The translations under genes and the position numbers were made by a program. A stretch of DNA of 64,000 nt from Sisyra terminalis (Eukaryota > Arthropoda > Insecta > Neuroptera > Sisyridae), in NCBI GenBank assembly GCA_958496175.1, contig OY292277.1, forward strand, positions 45,333,050 through 45,397,049. Direction: 5' to 3'. The notes under the pieces were generated by a model that had not been told where the DNA came from, ran no database searches, and saw only the letters and a program-made list of their open reading frames with translations. Shown here piece after piece: positions 9,900 through 22,084 of this stretch. Position 1 is the first letter of the stretch; each line of letters starts with the position of its first letter.

Positions 9900-12400
9900 C
9901 ATTTTTAATTTTGATAATTGGACGTTGGCAGTATGGATAAAATAAAACGTTATTGTCGACTAATCTACCCCCTTTTTCAAATTCTTTTAAAAAAGCAGAT
10001 ACCATTTGATGGTATTTGATCTTTTCTAGATTTTTGATCCTTGAACCCCGACAATTGATCTTCGAATCAGAATGTTCCAGACTTGTGATCCAAAAACGAG
10101 CTAATCACTAAACTATTGCATCTCTTGATTTGAAAAAAAATAATTAAATATCTTAACACTAATGAAGCATAGAAAAATGAAATTTTTCCAATTTGATTTA
10201 TTAAACATACAATATAAGTCACTCAACTCCAAAAATGATTCGATCGAAAATCCCACTTGTTTCTAGCGATCCGATTTGGTATCTGGTCAAAAATCTTAGT
10301 CTTAAGAACTCTATATAATAATATAATAACAAATAAGTGACACTAGAAACATATTGCACAACAATTAAAAGCGAAATATTTAAATCAAAACCTTTTCCAA
10401 TCTGTTGCATAACATAGCCAAATTAACTATCCACATAACATCAAGTAGGCTTTTATTAGTCAAGTCTACTCGATCACAATCTCTAAATTACACTCACAGA
10501 TGTTTTGGTAATAATTTGACTATTGCATTATCACATAAAGATTACTCTCCACTATGCTGTTTTTTTTCTCTTTCTTTTGATGCATTTTGATGAATTCTTT
10601 TCGATTATTATTTGGTTCTTTTATTTATGTTTTTTTTTTTTTTAAAGTACGATAAGATAAAAATAGATTCCATTCGTAACGAGTGAGCGACCTCGTTTAA
10701 TATTAAAAATGTAATTATAAATTTCTCTTTATTAATTTTTATTTATTTATAAGCAAAAATTAATTAAGGAAGGCATTTTTAATGAGAATTTTGCGTCGTT
10801 TTATGTGTGGCCGAAGAAGTATTTTTTTTTTAGAAACTAACATTCGCCTAGTACGAAATAAATTATTTAATTTATTCGTTGTAAACTGAAGAATTTAAAT
10901 CCTATTAAATATTAGACTGTATCATAGTAATTGAAGATTAATTTTTTTTTTTTGAAAAGTGAAGTCGACAAAATTGTATCTAACGAAGGAACGCAGATCT
11001 TTAACGATAAATATTTTGGTATAATATAATGGTCATCTTTTATTGTGGTCTTTTTCGAATTTGTTCGGTCTCACCTCGAAAATTTGTTAATGTTAACAAA
11101 CGCATACCATTGGATGTTAAGAAATTAAAATACAAATTACAATTGGTAATTTTTCCTGATTTCTTATTGTAAACATGTCGGTATACCAAGTAAAAAGAAC
11201 CCGGAATGTAATTCCCCTGGCGGAATAATTTTTTCCATCGATGCTAATAGCATGGAAAATTTCTTTAATAGAAATCATTTTATTTATCTTTTACTTATCT
11301 TTCACTCACGTTGCATAACTCGATACATCTGTTTATCATTGTGTACACTCTAGATGCGATCTACAAATTTCGTGTAAATTACAATATAAACCAGAAACGC
11401 AAATATTGATCTTCTTGCCGAAACGGAAGTCGAAATAATTACAATTGCCCAAAGTAAATGGCGTGCCTGAGCCGTTTTTCTTTAGTTATAATAATTAATC
11501 ATTATTATTTCAAACCATGAACGCAAATATTGCGACGTGAATGAAGATTTTTTTAATTATAACCTCTTAGATATAATTTACGTATAGAAAAGAGCCTGAA
11601 GGATTTCTACTTTGCTGTGCCCACCAAATAAATTCGGTACGAATTTTAAATGTTAATAGCTCTTCGGCTTGTGGCTAGAATATGTAAATGTTTGTAAGAT
11701 ATCAAGTGGAAAAAAAAATTGGTAAACATTGTTTCCAATAATTGAACATGTGATGGTAAAAATATATTTTTTTTATGTTTACTTTTAATTTTAACAGTTT
11801 CACTTATTGTTGGTATGAATAATTAATTTAATTCAACTGATTGTTGGACAAAACAGAACTAAGACAAAACATAATATATAATAATAATTGCTGAGGAGGT
11901 TGAAGCTTAATTCCTATTGCATTTTTCTGATAAACGAACTCTAAAACATCCAAGTATTTTGTACTCCAATTGTTCAATTTGGCTGAGGAGTTCAGAGCCA
12001 AACCCCTCAATTTCAAAATAGGTCTTCACCCCCATTGATTTTTGTAGTTTAAAAAAATATATTTTTTGCGATATTTATCATCAAAAATTTCATAATTTAT
12101 ATTGTTTAGGGGCTTCTGTAGCACTCATAAAAATATCTTCCCGCACCTCAGGTTAAGAAACAATGATTTATATAAACATATTATGTAGCTATTTTGTAAC
12201 CTATGTGATGCATTTTGGTGTGGAATAACAAAATTTGATACCTAAAATTTTTTCAGTGCTCTTGGGTCTTCATATCTTTTTTAATCGTAGACTTATTGAA
12301 GAAATGATGACAAAACCATAAAAACTTCCATACCAATGACAGGAAATGTTTTTAACAAATAATTAACAACAAATAATTCTCAATAGACCCAAGAAATAAC
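9900..12400. other. long non-coding stretch
   Basis: AT-rich, without terminal repeats or reading frames that resemble proteins. A short echo, ACGCAAATATTG, appears twice (about 11397 and 11521). Probably intronic or intergenic. Confidence 0.4.
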
Positions 12401-12407
12401 GATGATT

Positions 12408-12612
12408 ACCGTAGTCGTTTTGCCGATATGGTACCAAACTCGCCAGGAAACTCAATGGTTCACATTTATGCCAATTTTATTAATCAGTTTCTTAACAATT
12501 GGAATCGGTACCGTAGTCGTTTTTCCGATATGATACCAAAATCTTCAGGAAACTCAGTGGTGACATTTATGTCAACTTTTTTAATCAGTTTCTAAATAAT
12601 TGAAATCGGTAC
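12408..12612. repeat. tandem duplication, 2 x 102 bp
   Basis: ACCGTAGTCGTTTT starts at 12408 and again at 12510. Each unit continues CCGATATG.TACCAAA, CAGGAAACTCA.TGGT and ATTG.AATCGGT. Differences are scattered. No coding sense is apparent. Confidence 0.8.
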
Positions 12613-12619
12613 CACATTG

Positions 12620-14765
12620 GAAAAACGATTAAGAAAATTGTCTATTTTTTAGTATTTTCTTTTCGAATTTGATAGGAAACTTAAATTTTGTAGCAAAATT
12701 TTTTTTCTGAGATTTTGTGTTGTTTTTAATCAGTTCAGCGATTATTACATTATTGGAGAAAGAGGGAAATTTAGGAATTAAAGGAGATAACAATTTACAA
12801 TTATCTATGAGTCTATTTTGGTTATAATCATTGCTTTTTTGAGGAAGGTTTATTTTTTTACAAGTAACTACTGATATTAATAAAATACGATCGATTCTTT
12901 GACCTAGAATCACTAAAGACCCAATGGTTATAAATTAAAAATTGGAAACTTCAATGCGCAAACAAGGCACATGCGTTAAACCACGCCAACTCGATCAAAG
13001 GATTGTCATTGTTTTTTATTGGAAAAGTAAAAATAATTTATTGTTAAAAAATAATTATTCCCCTCCAATGTAGTGAAGAAATTTGAAGAAATTATCAACG
13101 ATAGTACATATCATATCCTTTGGTCTAATAAATTTTGCAGATTTATTTAGTAATATTTGAGACGGGAAAAAACACTCACAATTTTTCAATTCTGGAATGT
13201 TATAGGGTGGTAATCGATCGGATAATCATCAGGACCTTATTTATTATTCACATGTTATGATCTACGAAAAAAAGCATTAACGAATACTTTGAAGGAGTTT
13301 TCAAGATTCCGAACGGTTTCCAATGTCTTAAATTTCTATTACATAACTTTATGATAGTTTAAGGAAATTTTATAGCTCATGAACTGTTGGCAACCAAAGA
13401 CTAAGGTTCTTTGATTATTAAAATATAATTTTTCTCTCCATTTGAAAGGTCTAAAATTAAATGTAATAAAAATTGGCTTTTTTAATTTAATTATCTGTTT
13501 TAAATTATCTATTGTCTAGCGTATACATCCCGTATTAATTTTACTTCACTGGTAAATAAGGACAGCAAAAATAATTATCCAATTATTAATAGTATTTACA
13601 AAAAAAAGAATTTAGAAGTTTGAATATTTTTTAATCATTTAATTCTTTCAATCAAAGATTCTCGGTCTCCTAAAAATCTTAAGAACCATTCGTTACCAAT
13701 TTCTATTAAAATTCGTTAATTATCCTTACTCCAATATCCAAAAGTTTTTATTTATTCCTATTTCACTCTAAAATCCCCCTCGATAATTTAATAATCTAAC
13801 CCGTGACCTATTACATAATCCTTAGAGAATTTCAGCACTGTTTGGATCTTCTTCGTAAGTTTTTGGTGCTGCACCTTTGATTAGTCATCTTGGGGATGCA
13901 ATGACTAATATTTATTATATTGCGACTCTTGTTTATTATAAAATTTATTTACATATAAGCCTCATTTCAACATAAGAATATGTTCAAGTGAATACATTTT
14001 TTAAAAGCCAAAAAAAAATACTTTTGTATTATCTACTCAAATGCTATGTTTGTAGTAGTAAAAGAAAAATATAGAACCTAGGAAAACAAGAAAGGATCTG
14101 GAGAAGAGTATGGAAAATTAAATGAGGGAATTTACATTGAAGTATTGAAAAGAATCAATGACGAAAGAACTATCATCGATATGGCGATACTGAAAAAAGC
14201 TAATTAGAAGGGTTACATTTTGAGAGGAAAAGAGTCCATACTTGATGTTAAAAAAGAAATTGATGTTAAAAAAGTTACATAAGGAATAAAAAAATAATGA
14301 AAATTAAAAAGAGCAATGGATATATCGGATTTAAAGAACCGGGACAGGATTAGATGAGGCTGGAGGTAACAGTTCAACAATAAGGGAAACAAAAGTTCAA
14401 ATGACAAAAGATTTTTTTTTCAAATATTGTAAAAAATTGTGAAAATCGAGAATAAAAGGAGAACAGTTCCGAATTTCGCAAAACAGTTCGAAGCCTACTT
14501 TTGTTTATTTGGTTCATTTCTGCTGGAGTATTACCCGAATTTTGAAGACTTTTTTGTTGTTATTTATCGCTAATTCATTACTACCAAATTTTAGAGACCA
14601 TATTGAATACTGTAAATAGAGAAATTTTGAAAATTTTATCGATACGAGAAACAAACTTAGCATTTATCGGATTTAGAACGCATACCTTAACCATTTGACC
14701 ACCGGTAGACTTGAATAATTTTGAACAGCTTATTGAAGTTGTAAAAACAATTATATTGTATAAAT
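12620..14765. other. non-coding stretch with one scrap of the 650-bp repeat
   Basis: Mostly featureless. At 12944-12975 a short piece of the tandem unit described at 14768 (GAAACTTCAATGCGCAAAC) stands alone. No gene seen. Confidence 0.4.
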
Positions 14766-16289
14766 AACCAAATTCTAACATACTACTTTTCTAATAATCA
14801 ATGGATGGTCGTGGATTGATTCATATGCGAGAATTTACATTAGTTTGTAGGGTTTAAATTTTCCATTAATACAATTTTTCTTTAATTTTTCAACGACTAA
14901 AAATTAATATATTAAAAATTATTAAAATAGTAAATTTCACTTCTGCACAATTTCTTTCTCTATATATTTTTTTTTTTTAATTTTCCATAACATTAACTAT
15001 AGTGATAATCTCATTGTTGTCGCTATATCTTTATTATTACCGATTATTAAATTAATATAACTATTATTAGTATTTTGGTGCTGTATAGATGGTACAACAA
15101 TTGCATAAATATAATTTCAGTCTTTCATTTCAATGAAAAACATATACATAATTACATATTGAGACTGGAGACTTCAATGCGCAAATAAGACGCATATTTA
15201 CTAACCCCATATGTACGTTAGACACCTAAATGATTTTCATATCATTTTGAGATCTTATTTTTATAAAAATTAGAATTGTTGAAGTCAATTGTAGAGTTTT
15301 CCCCCAATTTCCATAGTTTTTTCTATCAATTTTCAAAAATTTCATGGATCTTATTAAATTATTTATCATATTTGTATCGTTACTTGAACTAGTATACCTA
15401 ATAAATTACCAAATTTTATCATGCTATGTTTCTAATAATTAATGGATGATTGTGCTTTGATTCATATGCGAGAATTTATATTAGGTCGTAGAGTTTAAAT
15501 TTTCCATTTCTACAAAATTTTTTAATTATTCAATGCCCAAAAAAATCAATACTATACAAATAGATACTATAAGTCAAAAATAGTAAATTTCACTCCTATA
15601 GAATTTCTCTAAATATAATTTGTTTTTTTTCCATAACATTAACTATAGTAATAATCTCATTGTTGTCGCTATATCTTTATTATTACCGATTATTAAATTA
15701 ATGTACCTAACTATTATTATTATTTTGGTGCTGTATAGATGGTAAACACTTGAATGATTCACAACAATTGCTTAAATATAATTTCTGCCTTTCATTTCAA
15801 TGAAAAACATATACCTAATTACATATTGAAACTGGAGACTTCAATGCGCAAATAAGACACATACTTACGAACTCCATATGTACGTTAGATACCTAAATGA
15901 TTTTTATATTATTTTGAGACCATATTTTTATAAAAATTAGATTTGTTGAAGTCAATTGTAAAGTTTTCCCCCAATTTCCATAGTTTTATCTATCAATTTT
16001 CAAAAAATTCATGGCTCTTATTAAATTGTTTATTATTTGTATCGTTACTTGAACTAGTACATCTAATAAATTACCAAATTATATCATGCAACGTTTCTAA
16101 TAATCAATGGATGATTGTGGTTTGATTCATATGCAAAAATTGATATTAGTTGGAAGAAGGGTTTAAATTTTCCATTTTTATAAAAAATTTTAATTTTTCA
16201 ACGACTAAGAGAATATATAATATCCTTGCAGATACTATAAACCAAAAATAGTAAATTTCACTTCATACAATTTCTCTAAATATAATTTG

Positions 16290-16606
16290 TTTTCGGAAAG
16301 GCACGACACATAAATTGAGATCAATTCGTGATTATTTTGTGAATCATCACAAAGCAGTTACGGAGTGATCCAAACTACTTGATAACCACTGATGAAGATT
16401 GCTTGGCAATCGAAATACGTATCTGGGCAATACGTCACGAATATTTTTGTTTGAACTTCTGTTCAAATTTATATTTGTGGTATGATTTTTATATGTTATT
16501 ATATTAAATTATACTACATAAATTGAACTGCAATATATCTTATATATTGTATTCACGGTATGACTGTTCAAAGTCAGCGAAAAAAATCTTATTTTGATTA
16601 TACACA
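16290..16606 (+). mobile_element. Penelope-like element terminal repeat (pLTR), family 4
   Basis: From about TTCGGAAAGGCACGAC to the start codon at 16607. It contains TTACGGAGTGATCCAAACTA, the family-4 hammerhead-like core and GTTCAAAGTCAGCG, all shared with copies at 34494-35269 and 61970-62390. Its position directly in front of a Penelope-type frame identifies the repeat family. The left junction lies inside the tandem unit; about 100 bp of unit sequence seen in units 1 and 2 is missing at the insertion. Confidence 0.75.
16380..16431 (+). ncRNA. hammerhead-ribozyme-like motif, family 4, best copy
   Basis: CCA, CTGATGA (16389-16395), extra A, stem II GATTGC-TTG-GCAATC, GAA, self-complementary helix III ATACGTAT, C at the cleavage position, then TGG pairing back to CCA. 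TTG (at about 16379) and CAA (after TGGG) can pair as outer stem I across an internal loop. The NUH triplet is ATC. Confidence 0.65.
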
Positions 16607-16870
16607 ATGGCAGCAGGGCCACAATCGCTGTTCAATAAATTCCACAAAACTACTATGGCAATCAAGTCATTGTCAGCCGATATATCTTTCTTGCAAAGAT
16701 GTAAAGGAGAAGGGATGTTCCCGAAATTTATTTCGGTAAAGGGACCAAAAAACAATGAAAAGGCAAACAAGGCTGTCGAAGCAGCTAAACTCAAATGGTT
16801 GAAGTGGGAGATAAGGGCTCTGTTCAGCAAACGCAGTGAATTAGAACTACATAATTTGTTATATTTTTTT
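16607..16870 (+). pseudogene. Penelope-like element ORF, N-terminal fragment
   Basis: The frame opens at ATG 16607 (MAAGPQSLFNKFH) and reads through ISFLQRCKGEGMFPKF, a KG/PKNN..ANKAV patch and LKWLKWEIRALF. The F(L)xRC...PKF pattern followed by a basic, coiled segment is what I recognise at the N terminus of Penelope-like proteins, ahead of the RT domain. RT and any GIY-YIG nuclease are absent: at about 16870 the sequence returns to the host tandem repeat. This is an internally or 3'-truncated copy. The start is chosen because the pLTR similarity ends just before it. Confidence 0.6.
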
Positions 16871-17239
16871 AAATAACTATTATTAATATATTTTGGTGCT
16901 GTATAGATGGTAAACACTTGATTGATTCACAACAATTGCATAAATATAATTTCAGTCTGGAATTTCAAAGTGGAGACTTCAATGCGCAAATAAGACACAT
17001 ATCTACTTACTAACCCCATATGTATGTTAGATGCCTAAACGATTTACTATATTTGTGACCTTATTTTTTTTAAAAATTCAAATTGTAAAAGTCAATATTA
17101 AAGTTTTTCCCCAAGTTCCATATTTTTTCTATTAACTTTGAAAATTCCATGGAGCTTATATATTTATTTATCATATTATTACTATCGCTACTTGTATTAG
17201 TATACAAAATATTGTGAATATTTTTTGGGTAAGTGATAA

Positions 17240-17593
17240 ACGGTAAAAAACCGACTAAATCGCAAAATGCAATACAAAACCGTAAAATATCAGAATGCGA
17301 CTAACTCAAATCGTAAATCAATCGGATTTGAATCAAGTGGCGCGCATTTGGCTCAAAAATTATTCCATGTAAAAGGAAGAAACGGTGAATCGCGTCAAAA
17401 ATTTGTATTTCAAGGCTGTGTGCAATGCAAATTTATTTTTCGATTGCATATTCTATGGTGGCGTTTACATAATCAAAAGATAAAGAAATAAAGAACAAAA
17501 TGGGCAAAGCTAATCGTTATGCGGATGGCTCTGTGGATTTCGCGTTTTATCAGTTCCAAATTCGAAATGAATGCAGAACAATGCGGGCATGAG
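17240..17593 (+). other. GC-richer patch with splice donor; candidate untranslated exon
   Basis: Richer in CG than its surroundings. Contains two short frames, 17267-17491 (74 codons) and 17500-17592 (30 codons, start MGKANRYADG), neither recognisable. It ends GAG followed by GTAAAT at 17594. The second frame stops right before the donor, so as an exon this would be a 5' UTR with upstream frames. Speculative. Confidence 0.25.
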
Positions 17594-17599
17594 GTAAAT

Positions 17600-18340
17600 A
17601 TTTAAATAAGTAGGTACTGTTACGTTTCAATTATATCATTGACGCATTGCCGTTTTTTTTTTCGTTAGGTTCTTCTTTAACGCTTTTTTTTTCATTTCTT
17701 TCGAGTGAGGTTAGGCGTTGGAGGAAAGGTCGTTGAAGTTGACATCAGTACTTGAGCAAGTCACATTTAAACAAGTATTTATGTATATGAGACATTGAAC
17801 AGTCTCCTGAAGGTAGATAACTTTTTTTTTTTGCAGAAAACTTTTACAACGAAATAAAATTCACGTTTAACGACTTTCCGCTTTCAACCGAATAAAAAAG
17901 AATTTTAATTTTAGTTATATCTTAACCTGTTTAGTCATTTTTAACATCTCTGAAATAATTTTGAATATTTTCAGTACGATACATGTCTTCTAAACTTTAA
18001 AAAATATAAAACATTAATTGTTGCAATTTTGTACTACGATATAGTACAGTTTCCAGTTGTGGACCTTGTATTTTGGTTGGATTCAAACGAAGTATAAAAC
18101 TTAATCAAAATGAATGGCAAATTTTGAACTTTCTGTAATTATTATAGAAATTCCTCTTTAAAACTTATTTTCCTTTTAGTTATATATTGTAAAAGATAGA
18201 TACTTCAATGTATATTTTATTGAAAAAAATCATATTACTAAAAAGAGTTTAAAGTATGTTAAGACCAAATATTCCACAAAAAAATCTCTAAAAAACATTA
18301 ATATTTTGCACAAGTCATCTGAATATGGTTGGGGGTATCT
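17600..18340. other. non-coding stretch
   Basis: AT-rich, with several homopolymer T runs; nothing else supported. Confidence 0.4.
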
Positions 18341-18347
18341 CAAGACT

Positions 18348-18610
18348 GATATCGCTCACTGGGTGCAATAGTGGCACATCTCAAAAAATATTTGTTTTTA
18401 GTTAATTGTTCATTAATGCTCGCATTAATGCATTTTGTGTTCTCGCATTTTATGTTTTATCTACTAACAATACTGACATATTTTTATGTTATTTTACATA
18501 AAATTAATTACATAAAACTAAAATTAATTAATAAATTACATAAAACATAGTCATTTTCTCAAAATTAACAATTGGTTGATGTGCCACTATTGCACCCAGT
18601 GAGCGATATC
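18348..18610. mobile_element. small foldback MITE
   Basis: Thirty-plus-base inverted ends (GATATCGCTCACTGGGTGCA ... and reverse complement at 18579-18610) around an AT-rich core. Both ends contain TA within GATATC, compatible with a TA duplication as left by Tc1/mariner-type transposases, but the palindromic GATATC makes this ambiguous. Confidence 0.75.
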
Positions 18611-18889
18611 ATGGGCCTCAATATGTGTTCAATGTTCATGTATATAAGCTTAGTGCTTGAACAAATAAATAACTAGTAGAAGTCAGTGGAGGATTGGACT
18701 TACGATAACATTAAGAATACCAAATTCATGATTATCTGCAAAAATAAAAAAAAATGGTGGAAGGCTAAGATCCAAAAATTATCCAATTAAAAGACTTTAA
18801 TTCTACAATTACTGGGCTTACGACAAATGAAGATTGGTGTCTTGGCTTTTAAGTTCCTCAAAAAGATCAAAATTTTTAAGATCTGAGAT

Positions 18890-19310
18890 TTATCCCTAGT
18901 AACTATAGATGTTGTTTTTTTTGTTCGGTTTTATTGGATAGAATCCTGAAATTTATCGGAGACGTCATACAAAAAATTAGAAGTCTTCGAAGAATGGTTA
19001 TATTCCTTGATATCCTCAGAATATCATGGATTGGTCACATAGCAAAAGAAAATTGAGAATAGTGGGTAAAGAAATAGAGCTATTTTTAATGATAAAGAAG
19101 AGAAAATCACAATACTTGGATCTTGAGGAATCCAGGAAGATATCGTATACTTCATTTCATTATGAAGGGGAAAATACAAGGGTAAAGAAGTGTCGACTGA
19201 AGAAGAGTATCCTGGCTGAAAAATTCAACAGTTTGATGCAACATATCGACCTTCAGGATCACCAACATCCGGAATGGATGGATACATCAAGCAGAAGAGA
19301 TTAGCCCTTA
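18890..19310 (+). pseudogene. RTE-like LINE reverse transcriptase C terminus, decayed
   Basis: In mixed frames the plus strand gives YRCCFFCSVLL, TSYKKLEVFEEWLY, LRISWIGHIAK, then open 19026-19304 with GKEIELFLMIKKRKSQYL. This follows the pattern KxxEAFEMWxYRRMLxISWxDxxxxxxVLxRxxKExELLxxIKKRKxxYLGH found at the C terminus of RTE-type endonuclease-reverse transcriptases. Stops and frameshifts are frequent; the RT palm is not present. Confidence 0.6.
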
Positions 19311-19945
19311 GGTTTCCAAAAATACGATTCAAGTTTTATTGATTTGCCAAAAAAAACATATGTTTGTCATTTTCATTCGATAATTTTAGACTTTAAAAAT
19401 ATTAACATTTTACTTTTGTAATTGAAACCATAGGTATATTAAAACCAAAGGGATTTATGGTATCTACAAATTAACAAAAGGATGACTGTAATCGGACCAG
19501 TACATATTAATAGATTATCGGCTAACTTTGTTATATTTTTTAGTCAATAAAGGACTTAATTATTGAGAGGAAAAACCAAATTTTACTTCTAGAAAAATTA
19601 TATTTGGGCAAAAAGAAAATTTTAATTTTAATAACCAAATGAGAGAAAAATATGGTGCGCCAATGATTCTTCGGTGACGTTATAGCCCAAATAATGAGAC
19701 CTATATTTAATTAGATCATTGAGCGGTTGTTATAAAAAACAATAATAATTTACACAGTTTTATACATTTTTCGCTACGAAAAATATTTAAATACCGTAAA
19801 AGTTACTCTCAAATTTTTTTCTATGGAAAAGAGCTTAATTGAGTTTATTGTATGCAAAAACTTAAGTTTTGTATTAATAATTTCAATTCTGAATCTTATA
19901 ATACAAACTGTTTTTCCATACGATCAAACTATAATTGTAATTTAA
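19311..19945. other. non-coding stretch
   Basis: No supported feature. Confidence 0.4.
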
Positions 19946-19948
19946 ATC

Positions 19949-20045
19949 AAGATCTAGTGAGGGGCGCAATAGTCCTTTTAGGACGCAGCGCGGAGGAACT
20001 CTCATGAGAGGCCCCCAGATCAAAGGAAAAAAAAAGATCTAGTGA
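19949..20045 (+). mobile_element. 73-bp LINE 3'-end insertion with perfect 12-bp target-site duplication
   Basis: The insert 19961-20033 begins GGGGCGCAATAGTC, contains TTAGGACGCAGCGC and GAGGAACTC, and ends GGAAAAAAAAA. It is bracketed by AAGATCTAGTGA at 19949-19960 and 20034-20045. The sequence matches the 3' end of the RNase H-bearing LINE at 54601-55701 (minus strand there), with a few differences. It is an extreme 5' truncation of that family and fixes where its 3' end and tail lie. Confidence 0.93.
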
Positions 20046-20049
20046 ATAG

Positions 20050-21080
20050 TTTTCGAAAGATCAAAAGAATATTGAATTCGCAGGAAAATGAGGAAAATTA
20101 GTTCTTTTTTTTAAATACATTGATTATTGTATTGCCAAAGTTGTAAGCCAAAGGAGTAAGCCAGTAATGAATCAGAAAGGCATTTGGACCATATTTAAAG
20201 GATATGATTATTGTTTATACTAAAAAGATACATCATACTCCAAATTTCAGCTTTCTATGTCTTTTTATTTGCGAATAAATCGAAAAAAAACGAAAACTCA
20301 TAAAATATTTTTCTCATCAATGAGTGAACCAATTTGGATGAAATTTTGATATATTATGAAAGTATAGAAAGGCTATACTTAGAAAAAATAACAATCTTTA
20401 ATCTTTATTAAAACTATTAGAAGCAGATGGTTTCTCTACTTCTCTGTCCAGATGATTAGTTGTATAGTGATTTATAAAGGATAAATCAACAAGCTTTTTC
20501 TTTAAAAAAATCACGAAAAACAATTAAATATACCTGAGTTCATAAAATTTCAAATATTGTTTATGGTTTCAACCATTAACATTTGATTTGAACGATTTAA
20601 AGAACTTTACTATTTGTGTTTCAATACATTTGTCATAGGAAAATGTCCGTGAAATTTTGAAGTTTCTGTACAGTGACGTCATTTTAATACCGGGCTAATA
20701 GGAGCTCGTTTATGGCAATGTTTTGTTGACATATTTCATTGATTTTATAAAGGAAAGTTAAAAATTAACAGCTATATGTTTAAATATTAATTATTATTAG
20801 AGTATGTTCATTAGGTCTGTTGATGAATTGTAAAATTAGATTAAGGAAGATTCATTTAGGCATATGTTGATTTAATTATTTGGAAACACAACCTTTAGAA
20901 ATTATTTATTCCAAGGGTTGAAAAATTTCAACATGCGCTCAAGTAACCATCAAAGAAATCATATGGTACCATATCAGATTTTTAGTTAGCTACATTGTAT
21001 ATGATACAAATGAGCGTAATGGAAAAGCGAATTTTCAGCGGGAAAAATTAGCATTACGAATGCATTAATTATGGAAAATG
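20050..21080. other. non-coding stretch
   Basis: AT-rich with no supported coding region. Confidence 0.4.
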
Positions 21081-21090
21081 AATTTCTCTA

Positions 21091-21183
21091 ATGAATTCGA
21101 TTTCTCTCGGTGCATCGTCAATTTCAAGAGCCGCGGCGGTCGGCGCGAAGAAACTGAAGAAACCAGCCAGTAAAGAACACGAG
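21091..21183 (+). CDS. candidate first coding exon of an unknown gene (31 codons, then splice donor)
   Basis: An ATG at 21091 opens a clean frame that begins MNSISLGASS, passes RAAAVGAKKL and ends KKPASKEHE at GAG 21183, directly followed by GTAAAC, a good 5' splice site in phase 0. The second half of this segment is strikingly GC-rich (GCCGCGGCGGTCGGCGCG) in an AT-rich neighbourhood. A basic Lys/Ala-rich N terminus is visible; no domain can be named. No partner exon is evident downstream, so the next exon may be far away. It could also be a 5' UTR. Inference only. Confidence 0.35.
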
Positions 21184-21189
21184 GTAAAC

Positions 21190-22080
21190 TTGATTTAAAT
21201 TTATTAAATTAACGCTCATGTTTCCAGATAATTAGAAACAAAGATAGATTGACTACTATGTATAGGTATAGTGTGCAAAAAAAAAGTAATAATAGAAAAT
21301 TGTGCAAATTTCAATTTACACTTAATTAAATCGAGCTGGCGTAAGTCTTTTACTATATGGTGCTTCTTTGAATTGTATTTTGTGGTGGAAAGTAAATCGG
21401 CTTTTACTTTGAATGTTTAAAGAAAAAAAGTACAATGTTTTAGTTTTCCCAATAAAATAAGAGTTTTTTGAATTATTTTACTAGAAAAAGCCGGATACTT
21501 CGATAGAGGTTGGTACCAGGTGGTAGTAGTGATAGGAATCCACAAGTTGGCTATGTTTAGTAAAGTAGTTAATGTAGTTGAAACATAAATTTTCAAATTA
21601 ATAGTATTTAGTTTCATAAATAATTCAGAAATTATTCATATTAAAATTATTGGGAATTTTCCTTTTCAATTGATTATTATGTCATACTACGGAACCCTTA
21701 ATTGTGTGTGATCCAACCCGTACGTAGCTGATTTTTTCCCGATAATAGTAATAAGCTTTTCGAGCAAAAAATTAATGAGTAAATGTAATTAGCTATTATT
21801 TTAAATATTAAATTTTATTTTAAATATATTAAATAAAATGACTATTTTTTTGGTTTTCCCAAGAAAACAACGGTTTCTTGTGTTATATAACTTGAAAAAG
21901 TCGAATATTTCGATAAAAATTGGCATCCGGAGGTAATGGCAGTAGAAATCCTTAAATTGGCTTTGTTTAGTAAAGTAGTTAAGATAAATGAGGAATAAAG
22001 ATCTTTAATACCTTAGTTTCATAGATAATCCAGAAATTATTCATGTTAAAACAATTAAAAATTTTCCTTTTCAACTATGA
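21190..22080. other. non-coding stretch with a diverged internal duplication
   Basis: The part around 21440-21690 (TTTTCCCAATAAAATAAGAG ... TTGGCTATGTTTAGTAAAGT) recurs, diverged, at about 21850-22075 (TTGGCTTTGTTTAGTAAAGT). No gene. Confidence 0.5.
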
Positions 22081-22084
22081 TCAT

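Larger units (their letters stand above)
14768..17213. repeat. tandem repeat, three units of about 650 bp
   Basis: Units start at about 14768, 15412 and 16074 with ...TTTCTAATAATCAATGGATG. Each contains GTTGTCGCTATATC, TTTTGGTGCTGTATAGATGG and GGAGACTTCAATGCGCAAAT. Unit 3 is interrupted by a Penelope-like fragment at 16290-16872. Pieces of the unit also occur at 12944 and 42785-42905, so it is a dispersed repeat that has also expanded locally. Function unknown. Confidence 0.85.

Noticed and set aside
16540..16917. 125-codon minus-strand frame over the Penelope-like ORF
   Set aside because: Antisense shadow of the plus-strand frame at 16607 that also runs into the tandem repeat.
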